Assembly (NCBI GenBank): GCA_051453625.1
Contig: JBOZIK010000001.1
Coordinates: 292,935,374 to 292,999,373, forward strand
Source of the DNA: Welwitschia mirabilis
Lineage: Eukaryota; Gnetophyta; Gnetopsida; Welwitschiales
DNA length: 64,000 bases
Direction: 5' to 3'
Positions 45,941-56,600 of this stretch are shown in pieces. Each line of letters begins with the position of its first letter. The stretch's first letter is position 1. A model generated the notes under the pieces. That model had not been told where the DNA came from and did no database searches. It saw nothing but the letters and a program-made list of their open reading frames with translations. The translations under genes were made by a program, and so were the position numbers.

Positions 45941-46780
45941 TAAGATTGAAGAAATCATTGATACATCCAACTTTGAGAATGAGAAAGTATCTTTAAAGTA
46001 TAAGGATGTTTAACTTTTTGATTCACACCTTGAGGAAGATTGTTCATTACATGAGCCACTTGAAAATTGTAATTTGAGTTTGGATGAGAAAAATATTTTT
46101 AATGAACTTAAATATAATTTTCTTTGTAATAATTAAAATAAAACACTTGCATTTAAAGAAAATATTTTATCAGAGTTACCATTTCTCTCCCCTTTTACTT
46201 TCAAAATTTATGCTTTAATATGTTATCATACAGTACTCTCCACTACTCCTCTCTTAATCTAATTGATTTTACTTGAAAATAGTTGCACATCTCTTATGTT
46301 TTATCAATTAGTAAATTTTTTGGTTTGGACCATATTTCTCTAAAAATATTGAGACCAAAATAGATCCTTAATTTTCCTTCCTCTCTTTCTAATAAAAGTG
46401 TGCTTTAGATTTAAGAATTGAATAAAATTTACTTGCCTTGTTATTTTATTTTTAGTTTTCTATTTTGATAATCTCAATTTTCATTTTCTTTTTTATTTTT
46501 TATTTGTGTTTGTAGTTTTTATTTTATGTTTTTATAATAATAATCTATCATCTCATCTATCATCCCCATGACTAGCTAGATGAAAGTTAATTTTGTCAAG
46601 ATTTTTAGCTTGATAAATTTTTGTGTTTTCTAATATTTTTCTATTTCACTATCTTTATCATTCTATCTGTCTTTTAGATGATGGGTAGGATGAAAATCAA
46701 TAAAATGTTGATTTTTTTACTATTATTTTAATAAAATACATATTTATAACTCTATTGAGGTTTTTGACTCAGCTGCTTAA
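45941..46780 (+). other. Site of missing pol in element C, with leader-like sequence
   Basis: No RT, RNase H or integrase motif is visible. At about 46480-46700 the text resembles the leader at 41570-42120: T-rich, with ctatcatccccatgac and later tttagatgatgggtaggatg. A pol tail remnant follows at about 46780 (LQKVNG, then KLHE), matching QKVNRQRLKLYEG of element A. Confidence 0.55.
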
Positions 46781-48295
46781 GAATTGCAGAAAGTTAATGG
46801 ATAAAATTCAAAATTACATGAGTAAATTATTTGAGTTTGTACTTAGATTTTTCCTTTAAAAGATTATTATGGCTTTACTTGATCATCTTTCAAATATGAT
46901 TTATATATTTATTTCCTTGATTAGTCTATTGACTTGGGCATTTTAGTAGTAAGATTAAATTCATCCAATCTTAGAACATTCACATGTCCATAAACTTCAA
47001 TGAAAAGTAGATGCTTTATTTTTTATGTTTTTCTTAATGATGAAAATATCTTAGATTGTTTAAGAGTTTTCTTTTCTATCCTAATATTATAATTTTCACC
47101 TTTGTCTTTTGGATTATTTGGTTATGTGGGATGTTGTTTTTTTTTTTTTTTTTTTTTTAAAAAAGGAAAGACAGACTAAAATAAAGATCATGATGTTTTA
47201 TATTTGCGATATCTTAAAAACATGGCCATCATGATATACTAATGCAAGTACACCAGGGAAATTATTTCCAAGAGAAGCCTTTGGCAGTGTAATATGGTAG
47301 TTAAGGGAACTCCACTGGAAGGTTAGTTAGCCATGCTTCATGGGTCCTTACTTCTCTAAATGTAGTTGCACTTCTCTCATCATAGATAATAAAGTTATAT
47401 TTTAACTTTGAGTCTATGGGGTCAGTGGTGTTTTTAGTGTCATCAAAGGCATTGCTTGTTTCGAAGACTCTTAGTCTTTCCACATGATCATTTTATTTCT
47501 TAAGATTTGGGCATTTGTTTTTGAGATGACAATAAGAGAGTTCATTTTTTAGTAATTGTTTTATCTGATATTTCATTATTTAAAGCATTTTACTTTAACA
47601 TCATCATAATCACTACCTTATTAAATGGAATTTTAGTACATTAAGTCATGCATTTTCCACATTAAGGGATGTTATGATTTCTTTCATGAAAATCTGCTAG
47701 GTTAAAATATCAGANNNNNNNNCTATCTTTTATGGTTTAGTTAGTTATTTCAAAGTCATTATCATATTGTCTGAGCACGTTTTCCTTGTTCAAGTTTTTA
47801 ATAAAAGATAATTTCTTACTTAGATAAGTGTTTTCTTCAAGACTTTTGATGTTGTAAGCATTGCTCATGTTCTTTTTGTGATGAAATATTTTTATTACCC
47901 ACTCTTTTTCTTTACTTATCAGAATATCTTATAGTTCTATATTTTTCAAATCTAACATTACTAAGCTTTACACTTAATTTAGAAAGTTTTTCTTTACTTG
48001 TCTTCTCACCTCCATTTACTTTTTTCACTTTATTTTCTAATATGGGATTTATTGCTTTTGCTTTGGGGGAAAAAGAGATCCATTTACATTTCTCATTTTC
48101 AAAAAAAAAAAAAAAACTTAATTTAGAGCTCTCATGAAATAAAATTTTTAAATTTAAATAAACATGATGCATTACTTATCATTTATTTATTAAATGTGTT
48201 TTGTGAGCCTATTTTATAATTCTAGGTTTATGTTTTGAAAAGTAAACTGACTCACAATTATGATTTTTCCACATAGTTTTTATTAGGGATTGACA
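46781..48295 (+). other. Post-pol region of element C
   Basis: Aligns with 283-1100 of A and 36040-36900 of B. It contains a run of about 20 T at 47136-47158 and no coding frame. The minus-strand open frames at 47301-47483 and 47912-48172 show no family motifs. Small N run at 47715-47722. Confidence 0.6.
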
Positions 48296-48313
48296 AAGAC
48301 TAAGTCGGGGCTA
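48296..48313 (+). promoter_or_regulatory. Polypurine tract of element C
   Basis: AGACTAAGTCGGGGCTA, in the same position and form as in A and B. Confidence 0.65.
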
Positions 48314-49674
48314 TGTTGTGCTACCAATTTATGGTTATTTGATGGGATTTTATGAGTTATTTTGTAGGACTTTTATAAAGGTTTAGGTGCAATTCTAAGA
48401 ACTTTGAAGATACAAAAGGAAATCTTAGAATGTGTGATTCTTATTCAGATTTGATATATTAAAGGAAATTTATCAAGCATAGAGCTTTAAAGAAGGATTA
48501 CTAATAAAAATGCTAGTTTCTCCTCAAGAAAATGATCAAAGAAGATTGTTGTCCTCTACNNNNNNNNNNNNNNNNNNNNNNNNNNNNNNNNNNNNNNNNN
48601 NNNNNNNNNNNNNNNNNNNNNNNNNNNNNNNNNNNNNNNNNNNNNNNNNNNNNNNNNNNTTTATAAAGGTTTAGGTGCAATTCTAAGAACTTTAGAGATA
48701 CAAAAGTAAATCTCAGAATGTGTGATTCTTATTCAGATTTGATATATTAAAGGCAATTTATAAAGCATAGAGCTTTAAAGAAGGATTACTGATAAAAATT
48801 CTAGTTTCTCCTCAAGAAAATGATCAAAGAAGACTATTGTTCCCTACATCGGCTCCACTATAGAGAGGATAATAACTACTGATGTGGACTGGTAAATCAA
48901 TACTGAGTTATCATTCTGAGTCATCTTTTATAATGTATTATCTTCCCCCTTGTTGTACGTATGATAGTCCAGATGACTCTAATATGTAACCGACTCTAAC
49001 AGTGNNNNNNNNNNCTTTTTTGAATTATGAATGAGTATGCCTAATCATACCTTCTATTTGTCCTTTTCTACTATATTTTCCTATAATTAAGTCCCTCTTT
49101 GACTCTTCTTCTCATCTTCATTGCATCGAAAATTCTCATGATAGGATATTGAAGGATAGAAGATCCATCTTAAGCATTGTAGAAAGACCTATACTTGGTG
49201 GAGGGCTATGCATCCTTTATTGAGACTCAGCTATTTTATAACCAAGATGCTTATTATTATTTCCTAATATAAACCTTATTTTGCTATCATATTTGCGTTG
49301 TAGATTTTCTGATAACCCTTATAGTCTATGTTTCCCTTGATCTAGTGATAATTTCTTAAGTGATATAGATTATTAAGTGCAACTTTGGATAAGGCTAAAA
49401 GCAAGTAGTGTTAGATCATTTTTCATTCATCTAGATTAGTTGTACTTTACATTTGCATTACATTCCTTATTTTCTTGCATTATTATTTATTTCTAGTTCA
49501 TATTCCATTTTGTAAATTAACCTAAGTTTCATCTCATAGTCTTCAACATGAATACAACATTTTAAATCTACTCCCACTCATACTAGTGTGATGTATTATG
49601 TAAGATATCTATTTTTATCTTAAATGATAGGATCTCTTTAAATGTAAAAACTTGCACAAATACACACTACAACA
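48314..49674 (+). repeat. 3' LTR of element C
   Basis: It starts TGTTGTGCTACC and ends ctacaaca, followed by CATCC. About 190 bp are repeated around the 100-N gap 48560-48659, and a 10-N gap lies at 49005-49014. A TATA remnant lies at 49082-49089. Confidence 0.75.
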
Positions 49675-49679
49675 CATCC

Positions 49680-50900
49680 AAATTTTATCACTTTTGCTTT
49701 GTTGAAGTTCTTAGGCTTTACTTGAGAGATATAGATTGCATATCCACAAAACTTTGTAGCATTGATTCTTATCTATATACAACCATATAAATGTTCTATT
49801 ATGTACTTATTGAGTAACTCTTCTTTATTTTAATCATTTATGAGGAGATTTTCTTTTTGATATAGTCATCCTGCATATAACTAAATGTTGAGTTAGTATT
49901 ATCAAACTTGATATTTATAAATTTATTTACCGCTCAAGTTCTCTTATTAAATACTTATGCTTTAATATCCATAGAATATCCTAAAAATATACCTTCATCA
50001 ATCTTGGAGTAAAATTTTCTAAGCTAAAAGTTTTCATTTAAGATGAAACATTTTGGATCAAAAATATGAAAGTAACTCATCAACAATTTTTTTTTACTAG
50101 ACTATAGTTCATATGAAGTTTTAGAGGTAAACCATATTACAAGAACTCTATTGGAGACATAAAAAGTAGTGTTAATGACTTTTGTCTATAAGTGATAGGA
50201 AACCTATTGATTGTGCATCATTACTCTTACCATCTCATTTAGCATCNNNNNNNNNNNNNNNNNNNNNNNNNNNNNNNNNNNNNNNNNNNNNNNNNNNNNN
50301 NNNNNNNNNNNNNNNNNNNNNNNNNNNNNNNNNNNNNNNNNNNNNNAACTCTATTGGAGACATAACAAGCATTGTTAATGACTTTTGTCTAGAAGTGATA
50401 GGAAACCTATTGATTGCGCATCATTACTCTTACCATCTCATTTAGCATCCAATTCTTTCTTTCTACTACTTCATTCTATTATGTGACTCTTAGATGTAAG
50501 AATTGGTAATGTATGATAAATTGCTCACAAAAGTGTCTAAATCTAGTATTTTTGAATTTTATTCCAACCTTACACCTTATGATTTTAACTTTNNNNNNNN
50601 NNNNNNNNNNNNNNNNNNNNNNNNNNNNNNNNNNNNNNNNNNNNNNNNNNNNNNNNNNNNNNNNNNNNNNNNNNNNNNNNNNNNNNNNNNNNTTTTGAAT
50701 TTTATTCCAACCTTACACCTTATGATTTTAACTTTAAAACCTTTTTAGCTTTATAATTTGATAAGAAACTTAATGAAGATGTTTAAGGCCTCATCCTTAT
50801 GTGTAAGTAAAGCCAACCATGTAAAATAAAAATAATCATCAATAATAGTTAAATAATACCTTTTCTTATTAAGGCTTTTAGTCAGAGATAGACTAATAAT
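49680..50900 (-). pseudogene. pol: Copia-2 integrase and RT entry
   Basis: Minus-strand text includes KELDAK, MMHNQ-like and NNACYVSN-like pieces (from the NGVxERKNRTLxEMVRxM and AxNxACYxxN motifs), FHIFDPKCFILNEN, then FYSKIDEGIFLGYSMDIKA (the KFxxKSDEGIFLGYS motif). Near the element C junction is VKPKNFNKA, the VEPKNxxEA lead-in to RT. All are broken by stops. The plus-strand frames at 50182-50748 are shadows or N-bridging artefacts. Confidence 0.7.
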
Positions 50901-51595
50901 ATTAGGAGATATAAAGGATGTTTAGTAGTGATAGAATTTTTCTTATCNNNNNNNNNNNNNNNNNNNNNNNNNNNNNNNNNNNNNNNNNNNNNNNNNNNNN
51001 NNNNNNNNNNNNNNNNNNNNNNNNNNNNNNNNNNNNNNNNNNNNNNNTAAAGGATGTTTAGTAGTGATAGAATTTTTCTTATCAATTTATACTCTTGTTT
51101 ACTTTTCCTTTTTAACGAGATACACAAACTTAATCAGTAAAATTTTATAATTCAAATGGATCTCTTATCATGTCTTTTATAGAAAGAGTATTTAGAGTTC
51201 CTTATTTACATGTCCAAGCTTCTTATGCTACATTTTTGCATTATCTAAAGTAATTAACAAATAATTATTATCCTTGTTAAAATATCTTATAATAGAGTGA
51301 CCTATATATTTGATTATCTCCAACAAATAGAACTTTCTTTGCTCTACATTTATTTATAGCAAAATCATCTTTGATGAAAGTTATACAAAACTTTAAATTA
51401 CATAAATAACTAATACTAAGTAAATTATGTTATAAACCTTTGATATAAAAGATATTTTTTACCTTAATAAATTACCTTCATCAATGGTTATATACCTTTG
51501 ATTGGCACCTTTATGTTAGCACTAAAAGTAGCCACCACTTTTTTATAGAAGTAAAACTAGATTTGTCACCTATCATATATTATTCATGTCCCTTT
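50900..51595 (-). pseudogene. pol: Copia-2 protease end and GAG-pre-integrase
   Basis: The minus strand reads YMIGDKSSFTSIKKV (the HMTGDxSxF motif after the protease DSG), then ATFSANIKVPIKGI. Later comes NQIYRSLYYKIF-like text, then MIRDPFELQNF and a decayed CxxCxxGK end. The DSG itself is not readable. Confidence 0.65.
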
Positions 51596-51699
51596 NNNNN
51601 NNNNNNNNNNNNNNNNNNNNNNNNNNNNNNNNNNNNNNNNNNNNNNNNNNNNNNNNNNNNNNNNNNNNNNNNNNNNNNNNNNNNNNNNNNNNNNNNNNT

Positions 51700-53330
51700 C
51701 TTCACATTATTAGCATAATATCTTTTAATTAATTTATATTTATAATTAAATCAATAATAACCACATTTATAATAATAATAAGTGATGTTATTTATGAATG
51801 CTAAATGGTCATACCATAGCTTATAATTTCACTTGTTAAAGCATGAGGTTGGAGTATTTATGGGAGCTTCATTGTGTCTTAGGATACTTCTATCATTTGA
51901 ACTCCTACATTATCCAAGCATGATCTTTAATGTCTCCTTTCCTAGAGAAAATTTCTCATTCATCTACTTTACATCTATAATTTCTTATCTAACATTCTCC
52001 AAATTACTTCTAATTTGATAATCTTAGCATTAAGTGCTGAGTTTTCATTTTTCAATTTATTACAAAAAATCTTTTCTTATACATAAGCTAATCCATAATT
52101 ATTAAGAAATCTTCATCTTAGAACATTATGTTTGCAAGCTAGTAAATTCTTCAAAAATTAAATCATATAATTCTTGAAGTATTATACATGTTTCATCTTC
52201 ACTTTATAATCCTTAATCATAACCTTTCTCTTCATCATCATTTAGAGTAAGAATAATAGCCATGTAAGAGGGATGAGTGCTTTATTCATTTGAGGTATTT
52301 ACCTCTATGGCATATTCATCATCATGTTAACTTATGAAGAAGTATTTATTTTTTTGGGATTTTTCTTTCATACTTTTCCCTATAATCAATTAAGCTAGCA
52401 TATTGTAAGTCTAAATGTCCTTCTTCTCCATAAATCCAACATTCTAATATTGATATATAATTTTTAAAAAATGAACTAAATGAAGACTTACATTTTACTT
52501 GGAATTCTACTAACATATTATAGTTCTCTTTTCTTTTATTCTTTCATAAGAATAGCATTTTGACATACCTTATGATTAGAGGTAGCTCTTTATACATGTC
52601 TTCTAAATCATTCACATTGGAAACTTCACTTGCCTTTCCTTGTAATACTTTTTGTTCATAGCATCATCTTGGATGAAGTTTATCTCATAATCTATCAAGG
52701 CACTTTCTGGCTATTCAATCTTCATAGTATTCAAATCTCTTGATTTTTTCATTAATGTTGTTCTTAACCTACACTCTATACTTAGAGATTCAACCACTAT
52801 CTAAATTACCTTGGCTTCTAATAGATCACACCAATTTCAAAAATGGAATTCATAATGTTATTAATCCTTATGATGTATTTCTACACTATTTTTTCACCAT
52901 TTATCTTAAAAGTTTTAAATTAATTTATCTAGATAGGAGTTTCAATCGCTTGAATACAAAAGTTCTTTTATATATTTCTTCTAAGACATTTTAAATTTCC
53001 TTGGTAGTTTTGCATTTGACTATCTAGTTGATTTCTTCCTTGTCAAGGGCTGAGTAGAGAGAGGTTTAACCTTTGAGTCATACATGAAGGCTATCTTATC
53101 TTGGTTTTTTTCATTCTTCTTTATTCATGATCCAAGTAAGGATGTTCTTATAGCATTTATGAAGGTTTCTATTAGCTCTGTTTATCTATCTTCAATGCTT
53201 TCCTAATCTTGAAATTTTAAAACTATGAGTACACCTACATCCTCATCTTTTAATAAGTATAGATTAATCCATCAAAGAGAGGAGCTTTAATAGATGACCT
53301 TTGTTTTATTATTTGCTCAAGAATTTTGCT
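51700..53330 (-). pseudogene. gag: Copia-2 gag
   Basis: Near the start (about 53290 reading left) the minus strand gives APLFDGLIYTY, then SCMTQRLNLSLLS-like and QMQNYQGNLKCL-like text in shifting frames. These match the PPLFDGxNYxYWK and CKTAKEIWDxLE features of SIRE-type gags. A KCGYY stretch near 51760 may be a zinc-knuckle remnant. Plus-strand frames at 51833-52018 and 52740-52994 are shadows. Confidence 0.65.
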
Positions 53331-53346
53331 CCTTACTTGTGAGTAC

Positions 53347-53360
53347 CTATTCTAAAACCA
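53347..53360 (-). promoter_or_regulatory. Copia-2 primer-binding site (decayed)
   Basis: On the + strand ctattctaaaacca stands where copia-1 has gctctaatacca, two bases from the LTR edge. It is too decayed to call without the copia-1 comparison. Confidence 0.45.
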
Positions 53361-53362
53361 CT

Positions 53363-54450
53363 TAAGAATTATTAAACTCAGAGGAAAGGGATGAATTATT
53401 TTAACTAATAAAAACTTAAATAATTAACAATTAAAAATTTACAAATATAAACCTTACCCATTTAAGTGATTTCCCAACTTAGGTACATCCATACATAAAT
53501 GGTAGATTTTCTTTACACATTTGGATATGTTTAACCTATAATAAATAATAGCCTTAAAGGATAACCAATCTTATATACAAATGAGATGCCCTTCATAAGG
53601 TATCACTCTCTTCCCCTTATGAACTACAATATAATAATAGCTAAAAAGTGCTTATAAGCACTTATTAAATCTTAAGGAAAACATCCAAATCATAGTTTTC
53701 TTACACTTGGAAATTCCTAATCAAGGAATCATTGAAAAAAAGAGATGTAGATAAAAGTAAATGGATTAAAACAGGAAATTCTGCAAATTAAATAATCCAA
53801 TAAAAAATGTTAATAACTCAAAATCAAGAAAGAGTAAGCCTAAAATGATGTGATGTGTGTGGTAGATTAACATCTTATTTAGTGTAGTTATGTAATAGGA
53901 TGAAATAGTAAGGATGTAATAGTGGATGAGCTTAGATCACAAGATGTCTTTAGTAATAGTTCCCTTCAATAAAATCTATGTGATTTCAACATGTATAGTT
54001 CTAATCAATCATTACTTTTAAAGTTTTCTAGTTAGATAACCTAAAGAAATGATCAATTAATTTGAATGTTATGTGATGTCTATAAATGACTTTTTTTTTT
54101 AATTCAATGACTATTTTTGTTTTACATCAATGCCTAGAATAGAATTCTCTAGTATGATAGATGTCTTTCTTAGATAAAATCTTTTTATTGATAGACATCT
54201 TTGTTTATTGGTATTTTAAAATTAGTATAGACATTTTTCACTTGATAGACATCTTCCATCAATGCATTCAGTATAGGTATATTTTTTTCAATAGACATCT
54301 TTCTTTAGTGACAAGTTCAGACCAGCATAGACATCTTCTAATTTATAGATGTTTTTTAAGAATAAACTTCTTCCACTTTATAAACATTTGTTGTAAACTT
54401 AAGAGATGCCTTCAATATTCTATCTACATAAATACACACTACCTTTAATT
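53363..54450 (-). repeat. Copia-2 5' LTR with ATAGACATC repeats
   Basis: The left edge aligns with copia-1 (gagaaccctagaggaggg against aactcagaggaaaggg). Between about 54155 and 54355 there are seven or eight degenerate copies of ATAGACATCTTT at 15-45 base spacing (near 54159, 54190, 54227, 54244, 54288, 54325, 54343). The right end is an estimate. The open frame 54161-54448 is an accident of this repeat. Confidence 0.6.
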
Positions 54451-54942
54451 GTTCACATCACTAAAACTAGAATTCTACTAATAATACTAATGAATTAGGT
54501 TTTGGTTATATTATTATCATTTTCTTATGATGTTAACCTTTTTTAATTTAATTTTTTTTTATTTACTTTATTATCTGATTCATTTTACTATCCTTAAGTG
54601 TAGGAAATTTTAAAGTGCATCATCTTTTAAAGTATTTAAGAGTAGAAAAAGTGATAAAATCAAGTAGTAAATAAGGGAGTGTAATTTATCAATTAAGAAA
54701 GGATGAAAAAAGAAAAACTAGAAGTAATCTTATATAGATTTATCTTAATTATAATAGTAAANNNNNNNNNNNNNNNNNNNNNNNNNNNNNNNNNNNNNNN
54801 NNNNNNNNNNNNNNNNNNNNNNNNNNNNNNNNNNNNNNNNNNNNNNNNNNNNNNNNNNNNNGAGTGTAATTTATCAATTAAGGAAGGAAGAAAAAAGAAA
54901 AACTAAAAATAATCTTGTATAGTTTTATCTTAATTATAATAG
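54451..54942. other. Spacer before copia element F
   Basis: AT-rich, with no motif recognised. About 95 bases are repeated on both sides of the 100-N gap 54762-54861. It may include the integrase-RT linker of element F. Confidence 0.4.
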
Positions 54943-56600
54943 TAAACCAATAACATTCAATGAAGTAATGAAGAATTCAAATTAAAAACATACCTTTAAT
55001 GTAAAGTACTCATCATTCATATAGAAGGATACTTGGGATTTTATAAAACTACAACTAGATATGAAAGTGATAAGAAATAAATGGATGTTTTACAAAAGGT
55101 ATAAATTCACATAAATATTAATACTTAACAAGAATAATGCCATATTAGTTAGAAATGAATCAATACAAAAGCATGAAATTACCTTTCATGAGCTATTTGT
55201 ATTAACGAGAGAGGTCACTCAAATATTAGTTACATTTTGATAGCATAAAAGGATGTAAAATGAATTAAGTTGATATAAGAAATACATTTCTAAATAAATT
55301 NNNNNNNNNNNNNNNNNNNNNNNNNNNGCATAGAGTATATAGTTTTAATAAAATATTATATGGTTTAAAGTAAGCTTTAGACACATGCTATACTAAAATA
55401 GAATATGGCTTATTAAATATGAAATTTATCATGTCTAGATACCAAGACATTAATGCAACATTATTTATAGAATATTGAAAAGATAAGAGTATATATCTCA
55501 TTGTATTTATACATGCTATGTAATAATTTAAGAAAATTAAAATAGCATTACAAATATAAAGATAGATCTTATAAATAATTTTCATATCATGATTTAGAAT
55601 TGATAAAATACTATCTTATTTGAAAAGTGAGTTAATAAAATATTAATATTTCTTAGATTAATTAAAGTAAATTACTAATATGTTGAATAATTTAACATGA
55701 AGGATAAAAAAATAGTGTTTTATCCAAATGGAATAGAATATGAATCTAACTACTAGTAAGGAACTACTATATGCACATGAGAGATTCTATGAAAACTTAT
55801 TAGGAAGTTATATATCCCTCACACATGAGTATAAACATCTTTTGAAATTGGTAATATCAAGATATTAAATTGAAATGAACTTATTAGAACGTAGTATTTA
55901 GAGTCTTGTACTATCAAAGGGAAATAAGTGAATTTGGATTTCTATCTTAACAACATAATAAATTCAAACTTCAAAATAATTTCTTGGATTTAAACTTTAA
56001 TTGTTTATTTTAATGAAAAAGAAAAATCCACGATAAGATACTTGATTTTCTTAAGAATATTTTAGAGATCAAAGTAATAAAAGATAGTCATAAATTTAGA
56101 ATATGGATTAAAGCATGTAATGATATGTTGAATTGCCAATGATGTAACTTAGAAAANNNNNNNNNNNNNNNNNNNNNNNNNNNNNNNNNNNNNNNNNNNN
56201 NNNNNNNNNNNNNNNNNNNNNNNNNNNNNNNNNNNNNNNNNNNNNNNNNNNNNNNNGGATTAAAGCATGTAATGATATGTTGAATTACCAATGATGTAAC
56301 TTAGAAAAGGAAGCTACTATAGATTATATATTCATAGAAAGGACATATCAAACTATATGTGAATAATTAATTTCCAACTTAAATAATAAAGAATTCTATG
56401 TTTGATATAAGAAGAAGGAACATTAATTAGAGTATATACATGATACAGGAACAAGTTTATAATGATATGATAAATATTTTGTAACTTTTATTAATAGATT
56501 AAATTGTAGACATTATAATGAATTCACTTTGTAGAATATATCTTCATTAGTTTAGAGATTAATTCAGAATAAGCAATGTTAACTTCTATTAAGTTAGTAA
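54943..56600 (+). pseudogene. pol: Copia element F: reverse transcriptase region
   Basis: Plus strand: KPITFNEVMKNSN, then SSFI-KDTWDFIKLQLD and IRNKWMFYKRYKF (the ExPxxxxEAM and GNKWVFKxKYK motifs), then HEITFHELFVLTRE (DFxEVFAPVAR), a 27-N gap, and VYSFNKILYGLK, stop, A (VYRLxKALYGLKQA). After that TLFIEY, SIYLIVFIHAM (LIVSLYVDD, with the catalytic Asp pair lost) and later LLGSYISLTHEY (VGSLxYLTxTRP). The region after about 56150 is too decayed to assign RNase H with confidence. It differs in text from copia-1 and copia-2 and lies on the opposite strand. The minus-strand frame 55388-55585 is its shadow. No LTR was found. Confidence 0.75.

Larger units (their letters stand above)
39222..49674 (+). 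mobile_element. Element C: Athila-type retrotransposon lacking RT, RNase H and integrase
   Basis: Both LTRs, the 5-bp target duplication, leader, gag, protease, post-pol region and purine tract are present. Between the end of the protease (about 45940) and the pol tail remnant (about 46780) there is no RT, RNase H or integrase, where element B has about 4 kb of them. C lies in the RT of minus-strand copia-2. By eye the two LTRs differ at roughly one base in six, so the insertion is old. Size is inflated by gap duplications at 40016-40115, 41704-41803, 43228-43327, 44441-44540 and 48560-48659. Confidence 0.8.
49675..54450 (-). mobile_element. Copia-2: SIRE-like Ty1/copia retrotransposon, minus strand, split by element C
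   Basis: Reading right to left: LTR with the aggaaagggatgaatta phrase, a decayed primer site, gag, protease, GAG-pre-integrase and integrase, then RT entry sequence that continues on the far side of element C (39140-39221). The right LTR boundary is not defined. Gaps at 50247-50346, 50593-50692 and 50948-51047 each have the same 35-105 bases on both sides. A 103-N gap lies at 51596-51698. Confidence 0.75.

Noticed and set aside
47136-47158. Long T run as a poly-A tail of a minus-strand retroposed gene
   Set aside because: It lies inside the post-pol region shared with A and B, and no processed gene or target duplication is next to it.
55388-55585. A 65-codon minus-strand frame
   Set aside because: Antisense to the copia F RT motifs VYSFNKILYGLK and TLFIEY.
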